34,784 bases of DNA, from positions 1 through 34,784 of the forward strand of contig JAQGNJ010000132.1 of NCBI GenBank assembly GCA_028291885.1. The letters are read 5' to 3'. The notes under the pieces were generated by a model that worked only from the letters and a program-made list of their open reading frames with translations, did not search any database and had not been told where the DNA came from. The position numbers were made by a program, and so were the translations under genes. Below are positions 32,052 to 34,784 of this stretch, piece after piece. Source of the DNA: Ramlibacter sp. (lineage in GTDB: Bacteria; Pseudomonadota; Gammaproteobacteria; Burkholderiales; Burkholderiaceae_C). The stretch's first letter is position 1. The number at the start of each line of letters is the position of its first letter.

Positions 32052-33380
32052 ATGACCGAGTTCAACCGCCGCAAATTCCTCGAGGGCTCCGCCGGCGTTG
32101 CCGCCGCGGCCACGCTCGGCACCGGCGCCGCCGTCTTCGCCCCCGCCGTTCACGCGCAGACGATCGCCTTCAAGCCCGAGAAGGGCGCCAAGCTGCGGGT
32201 GCTGCGCTGGAGCCGCTTCGTGCAAGGCGACATCGACGCCTACATGGTCAACGTCAGGAAGTTCACCGACAAGACCGGGATCGAGGTGCGGGTCGACAAC
32301 GAAGGCTGGGAAGACGTGCGTCCCAAGGCCGCTGTCGCCGCCAACACCGGAGCCGGGCCCGACATCATTCTCTCGACCAACGACGACGCCAACCTGTACC
32401 CGGAGAAGCTGCTGGACGTGACGGACCTGGCCGAGTACCTGGGCCGCAAGTACGGCGGCTGGTATCCGGCGGTGCAGCAGTACCTGCGCCCCGATGGCAA
32501 GAGATGGCTGGGCCTGGGCCTGGGCGCGGCCGGCTCGATGATCGTCTACCGCCAGAGCATGGTGAAGGCGGCCGGCTTCGACGCCTTCCCCAAGGACACG
32601 GCGGGATTCCTCGCGCTGCACAAGGCGCTGCACGCCAAGGGCACGCCGGGCGGCTACGCCCTGGGCAATGCCACGGGTGACAGCCTCTGGACCAACTGGC
32701 TGATGTGGTCGCACGGCGGCAAGCTGGTCGACCAGAACAACAAGGTGGTGATCGACAGCCCCGAGACGCTGCGGGCGCTGGAATACGGCAAGGAGCTGTA
32801 CGCCACCTTCATCCCCGGCACCTTGTCGTGGCTGGACCCGAACAACAACAAGGCCTTCCTGGACAGCCAGATCAGCGTCACCAACAACGGCATCTCGATC
32901 TACTACGCGGCCAAGAATTCCACCGACCCCAAGGTCAAGGAACTGCAGGCCGACATCAACCACGCGCAGTTCCCGGTGGGCCCGGTCGGAACGCCGACCG
33001 AGTCGCACCTGTTCTTCAACCAGATGGTGATGAAGTACACCAAGTATCCGCAGGCGGCCAAGGAATTCCTGCGCTTCATGATGGAATGGGACCAGTTCGA
33101 CCCCTGGCTCAGCGGGGCCGGCGGCTACATCGCCCAGCCGCTGGCCGCCTACGAGAAGAGCGCCATCTGGACGGTCGATCCCAAGCACACGCCCTACCGC
33201 GACAGCGTCAAGAACATGCGGCCCACGGGCTACGCCGGCAAGCTGGGCTACGCGTCGGCGGGCGCCGGCGCCGACTTCATCGTCGCCAACATGGTGGCGG
33301 AGGCCATCAGCGGTTCCAAGCCGCCGAAGGAGGCGATGGAGCGGGCCCAGAAGCGCGCCGAGCGCTACTACAAGGTTTGA
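32052..33380 (+). CDS. ABC transporter extracellular solute-binding protein (family 1), Tat-exported
   Basis: A 442-residue periplasmic binding protein. The N-terminus has a twin-arginine signal (NRRKFLEGSAG, Arg6-Arg7) with cleavage near PAVHAQ. The mature part has the family 1 layout: LRVLRWSRFVQGDIDAYMVNVRKF, then GAGPDIILSTNDDANLYPEKLLDVTDL, and a C-terminal GYIAQPLAAYEKSAIW region. GAAGGAGA precedes the ATG. Family 1 proteins bind sugars, polyols or related compounds; the track gives no residue set that identifies the ligand. Tat export suggests that the protein folds, or binds a cofactor or ligand, before export. It is followed by a 122-base gap with a hairpin. Confidence 0.93.
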   Translation: MTEFNRRKFLEGSAGVAAAATLGTGAAVFAPAVHAQTIAFKPEKGAKLRVLRWSRFVQGDIDAYMVNVRKFTDKTGIEVRVDNEGWEDVRPKAAVAANTGAGPDIILSTNDDANLYPEKLLDVTDLAEYLGRKYGGWYPAVQQYLRPDGKRWLGLGLGAAGSMIVYRQSMVKAAGFDAFPKDTAGFLALHKALHAKGTPGGYALGNATGDSLWTNWLMWSHGGKLVDQNNKVVIDSPETLRALEYGKELYATFIPGTLSWLDPNNNKAFLDSQISVTNNGISIYYAAKNSTDPKVKELQADINHAQFPVGPVGTPTESHLFFNQMVMKYTKYPQAAKEFLRFMMEWDQFDPWLSGAGGYIAQPLAAYEKSAIWTVDPKHTPYRDSVKNMRPTGYAGKLGYASAGAGADFIVANMVAEAISGSKPPKEAMERAQKRAERYYKV

Positions 33381-33427
33381 TCGGACACCGAAGGTGCCGC
33401 TCAACCTGCCGCCTGATTCGACACGCA

Positions 33428-33448
33428 CACGCGGCCTGACGGCGCGTG
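33428..33448 (+). other. Hairpin between binding-protein and permease genes
   Basis: CACGCG and CGCGTG flank a nine-base loop in the 122-base gap between the binding-protein gene and the first permease gene. Hairpins in this place (as between malE and malF) raise binding-protein mRNA over permease mRNA. There is no T-tract. Confidence 0.3.
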
Positions 33449-33502
33449 GCGGTCAATCTGGCGGGAGGGTGAGAGTAGAGCTGGTGAGGTTCGTGATTTT
33501 CC

Positions 33503-34405
33503 ATGCTTGAAAAACTCCAGAACAGCCGCAACGCGCTCGGGCTCGTCTTCCTGCTGCCCGCGGCGGTGTTGCTGCTGCTGTTTCTGACCTATCCGCTGGG
33601 GCTGGGAGTGTGGCTGGGCTTCACCGACGCCAAGGTGGGCCGGCCGGGCCAGTGGATCGGCCTGGAGAACTACGTCTTCATCGCGCAGGACAGCGTCACG
33701 CAGCTCGCGCTGTTCAACACGCTGTTCTACACGACGCTGGCGAGCGTGGTGAAGTTCTTCCTCGGCCTCTGGCTGGCGCTGCTGCTGAACAAGAACCTGC
33801 GCTTCAAGACCTTCTTCCGCGCGGTGATCCTGCTGCCCTACATCGTGCCGACCGCGCTGTCGGCCATCGCCTTCTGGTGGCTGTACGACGCCCAGTTCTC
33901 CATCATCAGCTGGGTGCTGGTGAAGACCGGCGTGATCGACAAGTACATCGACTTCCTGGGCAGCCCGTGGAACGCGCGCTTCTCGGTCATCGCGGCAAAC
34001 ATCTGGCGCGGCGTGCCCTTCGTGGCGATCACGCTGCTGGCCGGCCTGCAGACCATCTCGCCGTCGTATTACGAAGCCTCGGCGATCGACGGCGCCTCGC
34101 CCTGGCAGCAGTTCCGGCACGTGACCCTGCCGCTGCTCACGCCCATCATCGCCGTGGTGATGACGTTCTCGGTCCTGTTCACCTTCACCGATTTCCAGCT
34201 GATCTACGTCATCACGCGCGGCGGTCCGCTGAACGCGACCCACCTGATGGCGACGCTGTCGTTCCAGCGCGCGATCTCCGGCGGCGCGCTGGGGGAGGGC
34301 GCGGCGATCTCGATCGCGATGGTGCCGTTCCTGCTGGCCGCGATCATGTTCAGCTACTTCGGCCTGCAGCGGCGGGCCTGGCAGCAAGGCGGAGCCGACA
34401 AATGA
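33503..34405 (+). CDS. ABC transporter permease, MalF/UgpA type
   Basis: A 300-residue inner-membrane permease with six hydrophobic segments starting LGLVFLLPAAVLLLLFLTYPLGLGVWLGF. The EAA loop that docks on the ATPase is visible as YYEASAIDGASPWQQFRHVTLPLLTP. The periplasmic part is short, as in UgpA/LacF rather than the longer E. coli MalF. A purine stretch (GGTGAGG) lies a dozen bases before the ATG at 33503, so the ribosome binding site is modest. It overlaps the next permease by four bases. Confidence 0.95.
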   Translation: MLEKLQNSRNALGLVFLLPAAVLLLLFLTYPLGLGVWLGFTDAKVGRPGQWIGLENYVFIAQDSVTQLALFNTLFYTTLASVVKFFLGLWLALLLNKNLRFKTFFRAVILLPYIVPTALSAIAFWWLYDAQFSIISWVLVKTGVIDKYIDFLGSPWNARFSVIAANIWRGVPFVAITLLAGLQTISPSYYEASAIDGASPWQQFRHVTLPLLTPIIAVVMTFSVLFTFTDFQLIYVITRGGPLNATHLMATLSFQRAISGGALGEGAAISIAMVPFLLAAIMFSYFGLQRRAWQQGGADK

Positions 34406-34784
34406 ACAGCACGGACATCCCCGCGAAGCAAGCGGTCGGCGCCGGCGGCGGCATCACGACCGACATGGGCGGCATGGGCTTTCTCGAGACCCGCGGCCGC
34501 AAGCTGGTGACGGTCTACCTGCCGCTGTGCGTTTTCCTCTTCGTGCTGCTCTTCCCCTTCTACTGGATGGCGATCACGGCCTTCAAGCCGAACAACGAAC
34601 TGCTGTCGCGCGACGGCAATCCGTTCTGGATCGTGGCGCCGACGCTGGCCCACGTGAAGAAGCTGCTGTTCGACACCTCGTATCCGCAATGGATGTGGAA
34701 CACCGTGCTGGTCTCGGTGGTGTCCACCTTCTTCTCGCTCGCCGCTTCGGTGTTCGCCGCCTACGCGATCGAGCGTTTGCGCTT
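34402..34784 (+). CDS. ABC transporter permease, MalG/UgpE type (partial, cut by window edge)
   Basis: The first 127 residues of the second permease, open to the window edge. The N-terminus is a glycine-rich cytoplasmic stretch (AVGAGGGITTDMGGMGF), then a first hydrophobic segment LVTVYLPLCVFLFVLLFPFYWM and the MalG-like ITAFKPNNELL; a second segment starts near NTVLVSVVSTFFSLAASVFAAYAI. The EAA loop lies beyond the window. It starts inside the end of the preceding gene (ATGA overlap). The ORF track misses it because it has no stop in the window. Confidence 0.92.
   Translation, partial: MNSTDIPAKQAVGAGGGITTDMGGMGFLETRGRKLVTVYLPLCVFLFVLLFPFYWMAITAFKPNNELLSRDGNPFWIVAPTLAHVKKLLFDTSYPQWMWNTVLVSVVSTFFSLAASVFAAYAIERLR

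Overview
The window is GC-rich, densely packed bacterial chromosome. Gene content and style suggest a betaproteobacterium of the order Burkholderiales, probably Comamonadaceae (Ramlibacter/Variovorax-like). Pointers are two tripartite TRAP transporters, a DUF6496/H1-like lysine-alanine protein, a QuiC1-type two-domain dehydroshikimate dehydratase, a gcvTHP operon behind a tandem glycine riboswitch, and -10 boxes lying directly before start codons. The taxonomic call is inference from protein style, not from a marker gene. I saw no tRNA, rRNA, CRISPR array, insertion sequence, integrase or prophage gene.

Layout. 1-440: remnant of a cupin gene (minus) that has lost its middle. 438-2708: aroC (chorismate synthase) and an MFS transporter. 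2861-4389: a histone H1-like basic protein and a YdaD-type SDR. 4420-4950: a small operon of a ribbon-helix-helix protein and a 74-aa unknown, behind a strong-looking promoter with a perfect palindrome. 5005-12058: a quinate/shikimate utilisation block made of aroQ (type II dehydroquinase), a TetR regulator, a TRAP transporter (Q, M, P), a quinate/shikimate dehydrogenase and a QuiC1-type 3-dehydroshikimate dehydratase. Together these would take up quinate/shikimate, oxidise and dehydrate it, and deliver protocatechuate to a ring-cleavage pathway outside the window. 12144-13724: a DsbA/FrnE-like protein and two stand-alone receiver proteins. 13937-16755: an ArnT-like glycosyltransferase, a GtrA-like protein overlapping it tail to tail, and a DODA-type dioxygenase. 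16831-18510: two tandem Hsp20 genes and a carboxylesterase.

18529-23209 (minus): gcvT-gcvH-gcvP, the glycine cleavage system, led by a tandem glycine riboswitch whose promoter sits against the end of the preceding gene. 23215-26069 (minus): a second TRAP transporter (P, Q, M) with a terminator-like hairpin after the binding-protein gene. 26156-27838 (minus): ETF-ubiquinone oxidoreductase. 27899-29997: an operon of SDR, EamA exporter and hotdog thioesterase. 30089-30670 (minus): an AhpD-like peroxidase-related protein. 30919-34784: an ABC importer (ATPase, Tat-exported binding protein, two permeases, the last cut by the window edge) preceded by a leader with several hairpins.

Most of the window is ordinary metabolism. 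The points most worth a second look are the quinate/shikimate TRAP module with its candidate TetR operator, the possible competition between the gcvT ribosome binding site and the glycine aptamer, the palindrome over the start of the ribbon-helix-helix operon, the structured ABC leader, the cupin remnant, the candidate leaderless starts of aroC and tetR, and the orphan receiver pair. I do not see convincing evidence for a wholly new type of system.
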